From assembly GCA_963855995.1 (NCBI GenBank), contig OY979718.1:42467559-42531558 (forward strand): a stretch of 64,000 nucleotides of DNA, read 5' to 3'. The DNA comes from Muricea muricata. Its lineage: Eukaryota; Cnidaria; Anthozoa; Malacalcyonacea; Plexauridae. Positions 1 to 12,100 of the stretch are shown piece after piece; the first letter of the stretch is position 1, and each line of letters starts with the position of its first letter. The translations under genes and the position numbers were made by a program. The notes beneath the pieces were generated by a model that saw only the letters and a program-made list of their open reading frames with translations, was not told the DNA's origin and did no database searches.

Positions 1-1700
1 TCCATAAAACTGCTCCACTATACCCAAATGTTTTCTTTAGAAATTCAGTTTTCGGTTTTTTAATCGAGAGATCAGTTTCGCTATTACGCAATTCATAGCT
101 ATTCTGTGATACATTTCTTCGAGAAAATAGATCTTTAAGGTTTGGTGCAGTGTGGTTTGCGAGCACTTTATAAATGAACACTAATTTATTTAGTGCTCGT
201 CTAATAGCCAGTTTTTCCCACCCTAACGTGTTTAGCACTTCAGAAGATCTTACATCGTAGTCAGCTCCGGTGATCACCCTTGCTGCACGATTTTGAAATT
301 TTTGCAATTTGTCTTGAAGTCCCAAACCACAATTATCCCATAGCGGAGAACAGTAATCAAAATGAGGTTGTATCAATGTTTTGTAAACATCTTGTAAAGT
401 TTTGTGTGGGACATAAGGTTTTATCCCTTTCATTGCCCCTATTCCAGCACTAATCTTATGACATACGGAATCAATGTGTTTCTCCCAATTCAATTTTTGA
501 TCTAAATCTACCCCTAAGCACTTAAATGTACTAGTCTGCAGGACTGGAATTTTGTTCATCTCAACAGTTCTATTCCCAACTTTGTTATTTAAATTATGCA
601 ATGATCCAATAAACATAACTTTTGTTTTTTTTTTGCATGAGACTTCAGTTTGTTTTTAGCAAGCCATTTTTGAATATTGGCAAGGTCCATATTCAAATTC
701 TCAACAAGTGTGTCATAATCATGTGAGGAGGAGAATATTTGAGTGTCATCGGCAAATAGGCCTGGAGTTGTCTTCTCTAAGATGTCAGGCATATCGTTGA
801 TATATAGCAAGAACAATGGCGGACCAAGTATTGATCCCTGTGGAATTCCACATATTAGTTTCCTTGCAGAAGAAGTTTGTTCATTAACAAAACACACTTG
901 TTTCCTATCCTTTAAGTATGATTGAAACCATTTCAGTTCAGTATCATGAATACCAAATTGGGTTTCAAGCTTTTCTAATAATATCTGATGGTTCACCGAG
1001 TCAAATGCTTTACATATATCAAGAAAAACAACTCCGTTTATTTTGCCATCATCCATGTCCATTAGCCATTGATCACACATTTGTATAAGAGCGGCCAAGG
1101 TTCCGTGTTTTGGCCGTAACCCAGATTGAAATTTTGAAAGTGCCGCATGTCTATTTAAAAAGCTATATATTTGACTAAAGACCTCACCTTCAAATATTTT
1201 ACAAACAATAGGGAGGACTGAGATTGGTCTATAATTTTCACATTTACGCTTATCCTCAGATTTATAAATTGGTATAACCCTAGCTAATTTCCACTCATCT
1301 ATATAAATACCAGTCCTGATGGATAAGTTAAATATGAAAGTTAAAGATGGTGCAATAAAGCCTGCTATCATTTTTAGAATCTTTGCTGGTATACCATCCA
1401 TACCTGTGGCTTTTGAGGCATTTAGTTTTTGCAGGCGCATGAAAACATTATCTATGGTAATATCTGAAAAGTGAAAATATTCTTTAGGAGGGTTGACATC
1501 TCTTTCAGAATTGCATGTATCAGTACTTTGATTTCCTGATTCAGCAGCCATTTTCATACCAATATTTATGAAGTATTCATCAAACGTTTCAGCCATAATT
1601 TTATCGTCAGAAATAACCTTGTCATTTATTATCAATTCATTAATGTTTGCTTTCTTACCCTTTCTACCTAAAAGGGTATTTATCCAGGCCCATCCATTTT
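1..1700 (-). pseudogene. LINE reverse transcriptase and C-terminal region (broken)
   Basis: The RT frame is open from 1635 to 589 (348 codons) and can be followed upstream to about 1700 in the same frame. Visible RT motifs are KATGMDGIPAKIL, YRPISVLPI, FLDICKAFDSVNH, GIPQGSILGP and the catalytic FADD box (GLFADDTQIF, about 745-760). A frameshift in the T-rich run near 630 separates it from the C-terminal part at 588-1, which reads LGVDLDQKLNWEKHI and IQPHFDYCSPLWDNC. The order and spacing are standard for CR1/Jockey-type LINEs. It cannot encode a working protein because of the frameshift and the missing endonuclease. Confidence 0.88.
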
Positions 1701-1808
1701 ACTATCTTTCATTTGAGAACAAGTCTCAATTTTATCACAAAAGTACTTAGATTTTGCTTTCCGCATGTCTATGTTTACTTTATTCCGTACTGCTTTATAC
1801 AATGCCCA

Positions 1809-2160
1809 CTAGGTCTCAGAATCATGTTTTATGGCTTGTTTTTTGTGATAATCCCTTTTTCTCATCACTTGTTTAATTTGAGGGTTAATCCATGGCACAG
1901 AGTTATTCCTTATTCTTTTGTGACAAATAGGGGCATGTCTGTTAAGTGCATCTAATAACAGTGATTTCCACACTTGCCAGCATATATTTGGATCTACAAA
2001 CTGATAGACTATGTCCCAAGGCAATTGAGACACATCCTGGATAAAATCATTCTCTATAAAATTTTTGAAATTACGAACTTCGCGAGTTTTTTGTCTTCCT
2101 TTTAGTGGGATAAATTTTCTCACAGCATAAATAAGGCTATGATCTGAAATTCCCAGGTGC
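1809..2160 (-). pseudogene. LINE endonuclease tail and EN-RT linker (broken)
   Basis: The frame reads GISDHSLIYAVRKF at the right end, the usual last motif of the APE endonuclease domain. It continues through a basic linker (VPWINPQIKQVMRKRDYHKKQ) into an in-frame stop after HDSET near 1808, then resumes as WALYKAVRNKVN towards the RT. This part is normally uninterrupted in an active CR1-like LINE, so the stop is a decay mutation. Confidence 0.78.
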
Positions 2161-2175
2161 TTCTCAAGCGAAAAC

Positions 2176-2893
2176 TCCCTTTTTTATGCATGGTAAACAA
2201 ATAAAGCACTATCATAGAATAAAATATCTTGCAATACCGGTTAAAATGGTGATTTTAGTTATGGAAATATCTCTAGCTCGCTTTGGTGATCCACTCTTAC
2301 TACAGATCTACTTTACTAGGACCATACGCACTAACACGTGCTCAGTTGAATAATCGAGATTCCGGGGGAGGGGGTTTGACAACAATTAATATAAAAATGC
2401 AATACAACTATTTCTGTAATGACATGCCATAGTGCTTATTTAGCTACCTTTTCTACACGTAGCAGCAACAGCACTGGTGTTCGTGGTGTAAAAAAAATTT
2501 GTGTACCAAGTTTTTACTACTACATTGCCTTGCCTCTGGTATTGCTCATGCTTCCCTAGCATATTTAGGCTAAACATAAACAGTTCAGAACTTATCAAGG
2601 TAAATCTAATCACGCAACAATCAAAGAAAGGAACAGTCGTGATCGAAACATAACCAAACCTAATATAAAATATTCCACCGTCATTTTCACCAATGTAACA
2701 ACTATGATTAAAGAAATGCACGGCTGAGAAATGACTTTTTTAAAAATAAAAAACCTCATAGTATGCCATGGCTTATAATCGGCCATTTTCGGGTAATATT
2801 TGACATTTGATTAATACAATAATTTTGCCACCCAGAAATATTGGATTTAAGGCCTGGTCGCATAGCGTAGGTAAAGGCTAATTAAATACCAAC
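2176..2893. other. Non-coding, presumed intron 3' of the last recognised Mesh-like exon
   Basis: I see no domain, strong repeat or RNA gene here. The donor GTTGGT at 2893 opens the intron after the VWD exon, and the expected continuation of the VWD domain is not found before the LINE at 2175. Short open frames lack family motifs. Confidence 0.6.
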
Positions 2894-3107
2894 CTTTGAA
2901 TCTTTGTGGGATTAAAATCTCGTAGTTCAAAAACTGTTCGATCGCAATAACAGTTAACGATACTCCTGCACCGAAGTAGATACGTATCCGTGATTCATTT
3001 TGTTTAACAACGGAAACTTCAGAGTAGTCCAATTCTGATTGTTCATCGAATACAACGAGTTCACCATTCACAAGCACATCTATCAGTCGTTGGCTGCTAT
3101 ACTCAAC
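2894..3107 (-). CDS. Mesh-like gene, exon 9 of those seen: VWD domain, middle part
   Basis: The acceptor is TTCTTCAAG before 3107 and the donor GTTGGT after 2894; 214 bp, phase 0 in and phase 1 out. The translation starts VEYSSQRLIDVLVNGELV and continues through KQNESRIRIYFGAGVSL to a final FK. It has the alternating beta-strand pattern of the VWD domain after its GDPHF motif. It joins in frame to the exon at 3865-4076. The donor is weaker than the others in this gene. The remaining VWD part (the usual GLLG..W..D segment) is not in the window. Confidence 0.85.
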
Positions 3108-6100
3108 CTTGAAGAAAAAAAACATCGTTATTTTAAATAAAGAAATGGGACTTGCCATATAGGTTGTCCTAAAAAAAACAATTATTTCAACAAAGTTTTT
3201 GTACTTCAGATATTTGAATATTTGCCTTTTGGAACTTTTGGAAAAGAATTTTTGCCGCAGTTCCTTGATCTTAGACTTAAATCAATGAAGTTTCTGGATA
3301 ACCGAGCCATGAATGTGCGAAAAGAGTAAAAAGTTTTCGAAAACTCGCATCGAAACGTCTTGTAATATCTTTCGGAATGTCGGAAAAAGTAGTCGCGGTT
3401 TGTAAAATGTTGTATTCTTAAATATGAGTAGTCAAAACTGTGCTTATGTTGGTTTTTATTTATGTTTGTCTTGGAGCACTTGAAATGCGTACAAGCTACA
3501 CTAGTACTAATTAAAAGGAAAAATAACTTCGAAAACGAAGTAACTTTGGCCGCCGTGACGATCGCCACTCTTGGCTGTACGCTTTCGCGTAAAAATTGCT
3601 TTTTATTTAAATGAATTTGGTCAAGAAGGTTAAGTTTAAAAGATAGTCATTTGACCATTGTTTTGATTACATTTTGTTAAAACTTTAGAAGTGTTTAAGC
3701 CCATTTTTGACAGTTATCGGCTGGCTCATGTTTTTTCTGGTGGGGGCCTGGTGATGTTCGGCTTCAAATTTCCCGCCTCAGGTAGCCTTCCAGTTATATT
3801 GAGTTCACTGATACAGACATACACGCAATTGGATTTGGATGAATTCACTGTTGGCATCTCTTACTTGTACAATGTCACTTCCATTTCCTTTTACAACAAA
3901 TGCTGTTAGCGCAGTCGCTCGTGTTTCACGACCTTGTTCGTCGTTGATGGTTACCATCCTTCCTTGCAACTCAAGTTCGCCATTATTAAGTTGCAGCAGC
4001 ACATATTCACCATAACCGTTGAACGTATAGGATGTGCCGTCTAGCGTACTAAAATGCGGATCACCTCTTGTACCCGCTACAAATAATATAATGAAAGTGT
4101 CGTATAATGTTAGTATTTTTTCCCTCAAGTAATCGAAAGTGTCCCAAGCAATTGAAAACATCGCTAAACTTTCCAAGCAAGAAAGATCTACGCAAACGTT
4201 ATTCCTTCCAAAAAAGTTTCGAAGAACGGGATATGGGCGTTATTAATTGGAATAAAGAAATACTATATGTAATATGAGAAATTCGCAACCGCAGATTCTC
4301 AAACAACGTACATATGAATTTGCTGTGCTGTATGTAATATTAGCATAATTTTGAGTGCAATTTGGAAATAACATGCACGAGTGAGTTTTTCAATGACGCC
4401 AAAATTGCACGAGACCGCAGGACGAGTGCAATTTGGATGAAATATTCGGAACAAAAATACACGCAATACAACTGCACTTACATCGCGATCGCCCCCCTCC
4501 ACTTTTTCCTTGAAAACTTTAAATTTACGCCCACAACGTCGTGATAAATATGTGCAAAGCAGTCGAAACTTCCCAATAGTGATGTATTTTATTTAAATAA
4601 ATTACAGAGTTCGTTAAAAACCCAGTCCAATTTGACCGCAATCGCTATCAAATTTCACCCGGCGTGTTTGCTTTTTTTCTGTTAAGGGAGACAGCAATAA
4701 ATTTTTTTATGCCATACATATATAGAGATTACTGCATGGTTGGCGAGTGCGTACGATTTTTATGCACGAGTTGTGAAAGATTGCTAAACGAACGAGTGAG
4801 CGCAGCGAACGAGTGAATTTAGCAATCTTTCACAACAAGTGCATAATAAAAATCGTACAAACGAGCCAAAATGCTGATAAGATAATTTTTTACTAGTGAA
4901 AAAAATCGTACGGCCAATGAAAACGCTTATTCGCTCCTTCACAGTGAAAATAAGATTTTTATTTCACTCGTTTACCTCCCGTAAATCTTTATATGTATGG
5001 CATAAAGAGATTTGCGCGAGGTAAACGGGTGAAATAAAAATCGTATTTTCATTGTGGAGAAGCGAATAAGCGTTTTCATTGGCTGTACGAATTTTTTCAC
5101 TAGTGAAAAATTATCGTATCAGCATTTTGATTGGCTATACGGTTTTTGTCACTAGTGAAGAAAATCGTTTTCTCATTTTGCTCACAACATGGCCGCCGTG
5201 TTGGGGAAGGAGCGAAAGGGTATTTGGCTTTATGTCTAAAAGAAGAAGAGTTTCCTCACTAAAAAACATGAAACAGAAAGAAGAACAGCTTTGACTCACT
5301 ATTTAGGCCAAATAACGGAGAAACAAATGGTACGATTCTGTTTTGAGAGCTCAATATTTTGTTTCGACATTGTTCGCCTTTGACAGGTTTCCAGTTTTAA
5401 AATAATCTCTATATGTTTGGCATAAACAAATTACTGCATGGTTGGCTCGTTTGCACGATTTTTATTATGCACTTGTTGTGAAAGATTGCTAACTCGTGCA
5501 TAAAAATCGTACGCACTCGCCAACCATGCAGTAGCTAATCTCTATTTACCGGCTTATTGATAAGGACCTTTAAGGTAACCGTAACATCTGTTGCTAATTT
5601 TTGATAACATACTTAGTTTCTGAAATATTGAAGGACAAAAAAGGACAAAGTCGCTAGTCACCATCTTGGATATTCAAAAAGTCAATGACGTCACAACCTG
5701 GATAATTATTTTGTCTCTTGAAGACGCAATAACCAATGTTGAATGTTGAAATCCAACTAAGTTTGTATGTATATACTTCTTACGTCAAACGCGAAGTGTT
5801 TAAGAAATTTTCATTCAAATTTGAATAATTGAGAGCAAGTTTTATACTGTCTACCCAGGTTGTGACGTCATTAAAGTGAACCCAATTATAAAACAAGATG
5901 GCGGATGGCTAGTGTTATTTGTCCTTCAATATTTCAGAATCTAAGTATGTTGCCAAAAAAATAACAACGGATTTGACAGTGACTTCAAAGCTTTTTATAA
6001 ATAAGACGATAAGTGAAAATATATTGCCATTTTCCTTTAAGAAAGTTTGAACTCCCGTTTTCCTACGTCAAATTTGATTGGTTCTTCTGTTGTCACAGAT

Positions 6101-9100
6101 GTTTGCACTGTTGTTACAGATTTTTGCACCGTTGTTACAGATTTTTGCACCGTTGTTACAGACTTTTGCACTCCTATTCGGGATTAACTGCACTGAAATT
6201 GACCGATCACAGTCCAGATACTATTTCTTTTATATCATTAGTGCAGGCTTGATACTGTATATTAACATCTATTTTTCTGCAATGTTGGTTAATCCACCGA
6301 CACGACCCTCATGTAATATGACACCCCACGTGTTAAAAATAACATTTACTCGAACAAACATTAATTGCGCGATTTATGTATAGACACTATTACACGAAGG
6401 CATAACTAGCGAACAAAGTTTAGTTTTTTTCCCGTTTTTACGATAGAAACTGGAGAAATTGTTGGAATTTATTACTTTGTTAATTATTTAACGTATTCAA
6501 ACGAGCAAAAAAGGTTTAAAAATTTTGTTTAATTATTGTTGTCGTGTCCGAGTCTACTATGGTTAAGAGATGTGCTTGGGGTAAAACTGACTCGCGCTAT
6601 CCTGAAAGGTTATGGAAAAGTTAGAATTTTTCATCCTTTTACTTCCCAGAAAAAATTTAAAGAACGTAGGGAATTGTGGATTCGTTTTTGTAGCCGGGCA
6701 GATGACTTTAAATGTACGAAGGATAGTTACATATGTGGCTTGCATTTTGTGGGAGAGAACGGACCGACCGACAAAGATCCAAATCCTAGTTCAAGCTAAG
6801 CTAGTAGAAAAAAGGTTTGTTATTTATGTGCATACTGTATGTCTACATATTACTTTTTATTCAGTAATTTAAAGTTCATTTAAAGGCCTGTGCCATGGTA
6901 GGCTGTTTACATGACTTGTATACATGACCTTAAGATAACCGAACGAGTACGACACATAATTTGCATTCGCACAATGTATAATATTTGGTGTTTTCTTAAT
7001 AGTGAAGCGGCTTTCTAGAAAGAGAAAGTCACCAACAAAAAGACTTTCAATTCCCATGGAAAAAGATTCAGAACAGCTGCAGATAGATCAGCCGCGGAAA
7101 CTATGTTGCTTATTTCATCAACAGAACCAAATACAGCCAATGCTGTGGATGATACTTATTTTTAAGTATTTTTACCTCATTATTTTGCTCTTTATCCACA
7201 TCAAACGATTCAAATTTAGGGCTATTTTCTGTGTTGTCAACCGAAGGCAATAAAGGAACAGTCTCCTTGTTAGTATCTGTTAAGTCGGGCATCATGACAT
7301 CATCCACAGCATCGGCTGATTTGGTTCTATTGATAAAATAAGCAACAAATTGAAAGTTTCCGCGGTTGATCTATCTGCAGCTGTGCTGAATCTTTTTTCC
7401 ATGGGAAAGTCTTTTTGTTGGTGACTTTCTCTTTCTAGAGAGCCGCTTGATCTATTAAGAAAACACCAAATATTATACATTGTGCGAATGCAAATTATGT
7501 ATCGTACTCGTTAGGTTATCTTAAACGAAGCCACAGTTCCCTACGTTCTTTGAATTTTTTCTCGGAAGGAAAAGGATAAAAATTTATAACTTTTCCATCC
7601 TTTATCAACCTTTCAGGATAGCGTGAGCCGCAAGTCAGTTTTATACACGTAACCCAAGCAAACCTCTTCACCATAGTAGACTTGGACACCACAACAATAA
7701 TCAAACACAATAATCCACGGTTAAACAAGATTTTTAAACCTTTTTTGCTCGTTTGAATACGTTAAATAATAAACAAAGTAATAAATTTCAACAATTTCTC
7801 CAGTTTCTATCGTAAAAACGAGAAAAAACCAAACTTTGTTTGCTAGTTATGCCTTCGTGTTATAGTATCTGTACATAAATCGCGCAATGTTTGTTCGAGT
7901 GAACGCTATTTTTAACACGTGGGGTGTCATATTACACAAGGGTCGAAAAGGTGGATTGATGTGGTAGCAATGATTTGATATGAAACATGTATTTATTTCT
8001 GTTTTAATATTCATTGTGTCACTCAAATTCATGTGAATGTTAAATGTTTGTACAGCTAATGGAACAGGCGTCCAAATGTCTTATTAATTGTTAGATTAAT
8101 TAATGTACATTTTACAATCTCCTACGTCATTCAACCTAAATATATCCACCTGTATTAGTGCCTAGTGATCAGTCTTGGATAGGGCTTGTACGGAACTCCT
8201 ACTTTCCCGTACCAACTCATTGTATTGTTAATTATTTGAAATAAAGACTTAAAAGAAAATTGTATTCACTCATTTGAACATTCACTGATTAGAAGACCTC
8301 GCTTGGTTTCGAGGCCCTCGCGCAAAAGCTGAGTTGATCCCCAGAAGGCCTCGTAACAGATTAAAGCGTAATGTTATTAGCACATTGAAACGATGGACAA
8401 AAAGTTGTTAACATGCAAGTTAGTTTGCATAGCAAGTGGCCTTTAGTTTCTCTAATAAAAATGCTATGGCGGCTGATCACGTTTGCCGGCGCTCCAGTAA
8501 ATAACCAAATAATAGCGCTTTACAGTTAAATCTCGATGATGATCTTAAACAAACTATTGTAACAAACATCATACATGACGGTCAACGTTTCAAATGGATC
8601 TCAAACTGGGAAAAGTTAAAGGATTTCGTGAAATATAGTCTCGAGCTGAATGGCAAATGGACTTCACCGGGCGGATATTCTAGAAAGTTTATTCGCTCCA
8701 ATCTTGATTTAACGATAACATGGTACCCTGGAAAACAGAACTCGCTAATACTACACGGCAAGTTAAGTAATGACGTATCTAATATCCTGCTGACAGCTTG
8801 CAAGAAGAAAATAAATAGCTCAATAGCTGAAATAAATGCTGCTCCTGCAGGTAATAATATACACAATGCTCAATGGTCCTTTACCGGCAACACGGCCACA
8901 AAATGATGTCAACTCGTCTGTGATACACGATAAAAATGATTCCGAGTCTAGTTGTGTAAATTCCCTATGCAATATCCAGTGCGATTGCAAATTTGGCCTC
9001 CTAGCTGCCGAACCAGAAGGTATTAAATTGGACATAGTTATCATGCAGAGAAATTTGGAATCTGAATAATCTTGCAACTAATACGGTACCTGAGAATGAA

Positions 9101-12100
9101 TTTAAACGATTAGAAAAGGAATTAGTTAAAGAGAAAGAAAAAAGTACGCAACTTGAGAAAGATATATCGATTCTAGTTAGAGGCAGAGATGCGGAGATAT
9201 CTGAACTTAATAATATTATAATTTCCCTATACAAAATAAGCTTGAAGCAAATGAAGCATTAATAAACAAACAACCCACGCCTAGAATCGATTATACACCC
9301 ATGCATATATTAAACGGGGCAAAAGAGCAGCTATTCAGCGAAACAAAAGATCACTTACCACTGAACGAATTTTCAGCAAACACGTATACATGATTAACAA
9401 CGACATTAATCAAACTAAGAAACAAGATCAAGCAAGACAAAAGCAAATACCCTCTACTCAAACAAGGGTAAAGACACCTATACACAGCAAACCAGCTGCC
9501 ACTTTTATACTACGACTCGTGACAAACACGAATAAAACTAAATTAAAACAAAATAATTACCAACCATCCCAACCCGCATTACTACCAGAAAACAGCAAAA
9601 GAAAGCTCAAAGAAAAGCGGAAAACCAACCTGTAAATAGACGTAGGAATGTTGGTTATAGTAGGAATGGTGGTTATACGAGCAATGAATTTCGAGATAAG
9701 GAAGCTTCCTATCAGATCTGCCCCGAAATAGAAACCAATGACAATTCTATGAGTATAGGTGTAATAATTACAGGATAAACAGGGGTTTTCGCCAGGATCT
9801 CAAGAAGAAAGCGAGAATCAAATGGTTCAACTACCTTTATTAGAAAACTATATCCCAACTACCTCTTATGAGTCGATCGCGAATAACCCTCCTCAACGTT
9901 CAAAACAGCAATACAAATGTTAGGAAATTGGATAACAAACTAGATCAAATACGTGAAGTTTCCTTTCAAAACAATGCTAAAGTTATATGCATAACGGAAA
10001 CATGGCTCACAACTCAAGCTCCTGACTATATTATCGCCATGCCGGGCTATAATATCTTTCGAAAGGACCGAACACACGCAGCTGGAGGAGGGGTGTGTAT
10101 GTATATCCATGAGAGCATCCCCTGTAAACAACTTGTAGACTGTATTGAAGACCCAGTCGAAGCGCTTTAGATCCTGTTAAGACCACAAAAATTACCAAGA
10201 AATGCTACATGTATCATCGCAGTTGTGATATACCATACAACTTCTAATCGTGAACCTGAGAATCTTAAATTAAAAGATCATATTCAGCGTAATCTAGAAA
10301 ACTTACTGAGAAAATATCCAAATGCTTTGATAGTAATAACCGGGGACTTTAACCCAAATTCAACAGGATTAAAACAGACATACTTAACTTCACCCAATAA
10401 TCTTAAACAGTTAGTAACTTTCAACACTAGAGAATCAAATATCCTCGGCTGGTTCTTAACGAACAGAATAAAACTTTTTACAATACACCAACTCCCTAAA
10501 ATTGCGTCATGAGACCATTACACAATTCTGGCAAAACCTATTAGCATAAACACAAATGATAAAGAGAATAAGAAGGTGAAATGACGAGATATGAAAGACA
10601 GTAATTGGAAGGCCTTTGGTCGATGGATGACAACTAAGGACTGGATTGCGGTACTTCAAAAAACCACCTACGAAGACAAGTTTCAACCTTTTGTTATATA
10701 AGATTTTTACTTACCCGATAAAATAGTTATAATTCACCAGAACGATAGACCCTGGATGACCAAAGAACTTAAGTCCATGATAAAAAAAGGCAAACAGCCT
10801 TTACCAAGCATGGCAAAAATTCGAAACAGTACAAGAGGTGGAGAAATAAAGTCCAGAAAAAGATCAAAAGCGCTAAGGCTGCCTATTATAAGCATAAGAT
10901 ATCAAACTTAGAACAGTATAAATTAAAATAAAAAATGGTGCAAAGGGCTAAAATCACTTACTGGGCAGGATACCAAACAAGAATGGTGCCATTAGTTCTC
11001 AAGCGACGATCTAGATGTGAAATCACTAACAAATATTAATGATATGTCCCTGGGGCCGGTTGTTCGAAGCCCGTTTAGCGTAAACGGTGGATAAGTCAAA
11101 ATTAAATAACATTCTTACATCAGTCGTTAAACAGTTAACTTACATATTTTGCAGTAAATATGTAGTTGTAAGCATAATCATTCTATTAAGGTTCAAAAAC
11201 GTTGAGTTTGGTTGTTGAATGATATAAATCTATTTTGAGCTTAACCACCGTTTAAGCTAAACGGGCTTCGAACAACCGGCCCCTGAGCATTACGGAGGAT
11301 TTTCAACCACTTCGCCGTTAAAGGGAAAAATTCAAGTACCCACGGCTCTCCTTGCTACGGTGGAAGAGGTCCAATTGGCATTAAAACAAATTAAAGTATG
11401 CAAGTCAGTAGGTCCAGACAACATACCAAATATAGTGCTAAAGGAGTTTGCCCCATGCAGAATTAGCTATAGTTATTCAAGATATCTATAACCAGTCACT
11501 GATTGAAAGTTATGTTCCCCACTTGTTAAGATGTTCCATCATTTCCCCTATACCAAAAGAACCCCCCCCCCACCCCCACAATCAATGGAAACAGATTTGC
11601 GCCCGATTTCACTCACGTGTACATTGGCTAAAGTGATGGAAGACCTGTTTTGCAAGCGCTTTCTACCACAATTAGAAGGGAAGGTCGATAAGAATCAATT
11701 CGCTCGAAAAGGTATGTCAACAACAGATGCATTAATAAGCTTCCTTCAACCCATTTTTGAAGCAATTGATAAAGGTGGCAACATAGCCCGGATATTCTTC
11801 ACTGACTTTTCTAAAGGATTTGATCGTGTAGATCATAATGTACTGGTGGCAAAACTTCAAAAACTTAATATACACCCTGCTCTTAGTAACTGGGTGTGTG
11901 CCTTTCTTTCAAATAGAATGCAAGCAACGCGTATTGCCGCAGTCAATCACTGCATGTCTGATTGGAAATCCTCGAATGGCGGAATTCCACAGGGAACTAA
12001 ATTAGGTGTGATATTGTTCTCTGTAATGACAAATGAACTCCTCGTAGATTGGAATTTGAGAACAAAATTCGTAGATGATACTACAGCCTTAAAAATAATC

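Larger units (their letters stand above)
1..2175 (-). mobile_element. CR1/Jockey-like non-LTR retrotransposon (LINE), 5'-truncated and cut by the window edge
   Basis: Reading leftwards, the element starts in the last residues of an APE-type endonuclease (GISDHSLIYA just before 2123), then has the endonuclease-to-RT linker, the reverse transcriptase and the conserved C-terminal region, and runs off the window at position 1. The upstream endonuclease is absent, as expected for 5' truncation during target-primed reverse transcription. Stops and frameshifts near 1808, 1690 and the T-run at 628-636 show it is dead. The linker closely resembles that of the LINE at 55.6-56.6 kb, so both belong to one clade. 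It lies 3' of the last recognised Mesh-like exon and probably sits in the next intron. Confidence 0.9.
6291..7957. mobile_element. Inverted (palindromic) pair of THAP-gene fragments
   Basis: The arms at about 6291-7158 and 7298-7957 are inverted copies of each other around a roughly 140-bp centre. The outer ends read AATCCACCGACACGACCCTC and the inverse of GGGTCGAAAAGGTGGATT. Each arm carries a THAP zinc-finger start codon facing the centre and a second exon (KRLSRKRKSPTKR). The right arm lacks about 240 bp that the left arm has (left 6690-6932). This could be a foldback transposon derivative or an inverted duplication of a THAP-type transposase gene. Confidence 0.8.

Noticed and set aside
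2440..2721. 93-codon minus ORF
   Set aside because: No VWD continuation motif, no splice borders in phase, and low-complexity composition.
6013..6383. ORFs with LLQIFAP repeats, possible repeat protein
   Set aside because: Produced by a 21-bp tandem repeat. No start context, domain or continuation.
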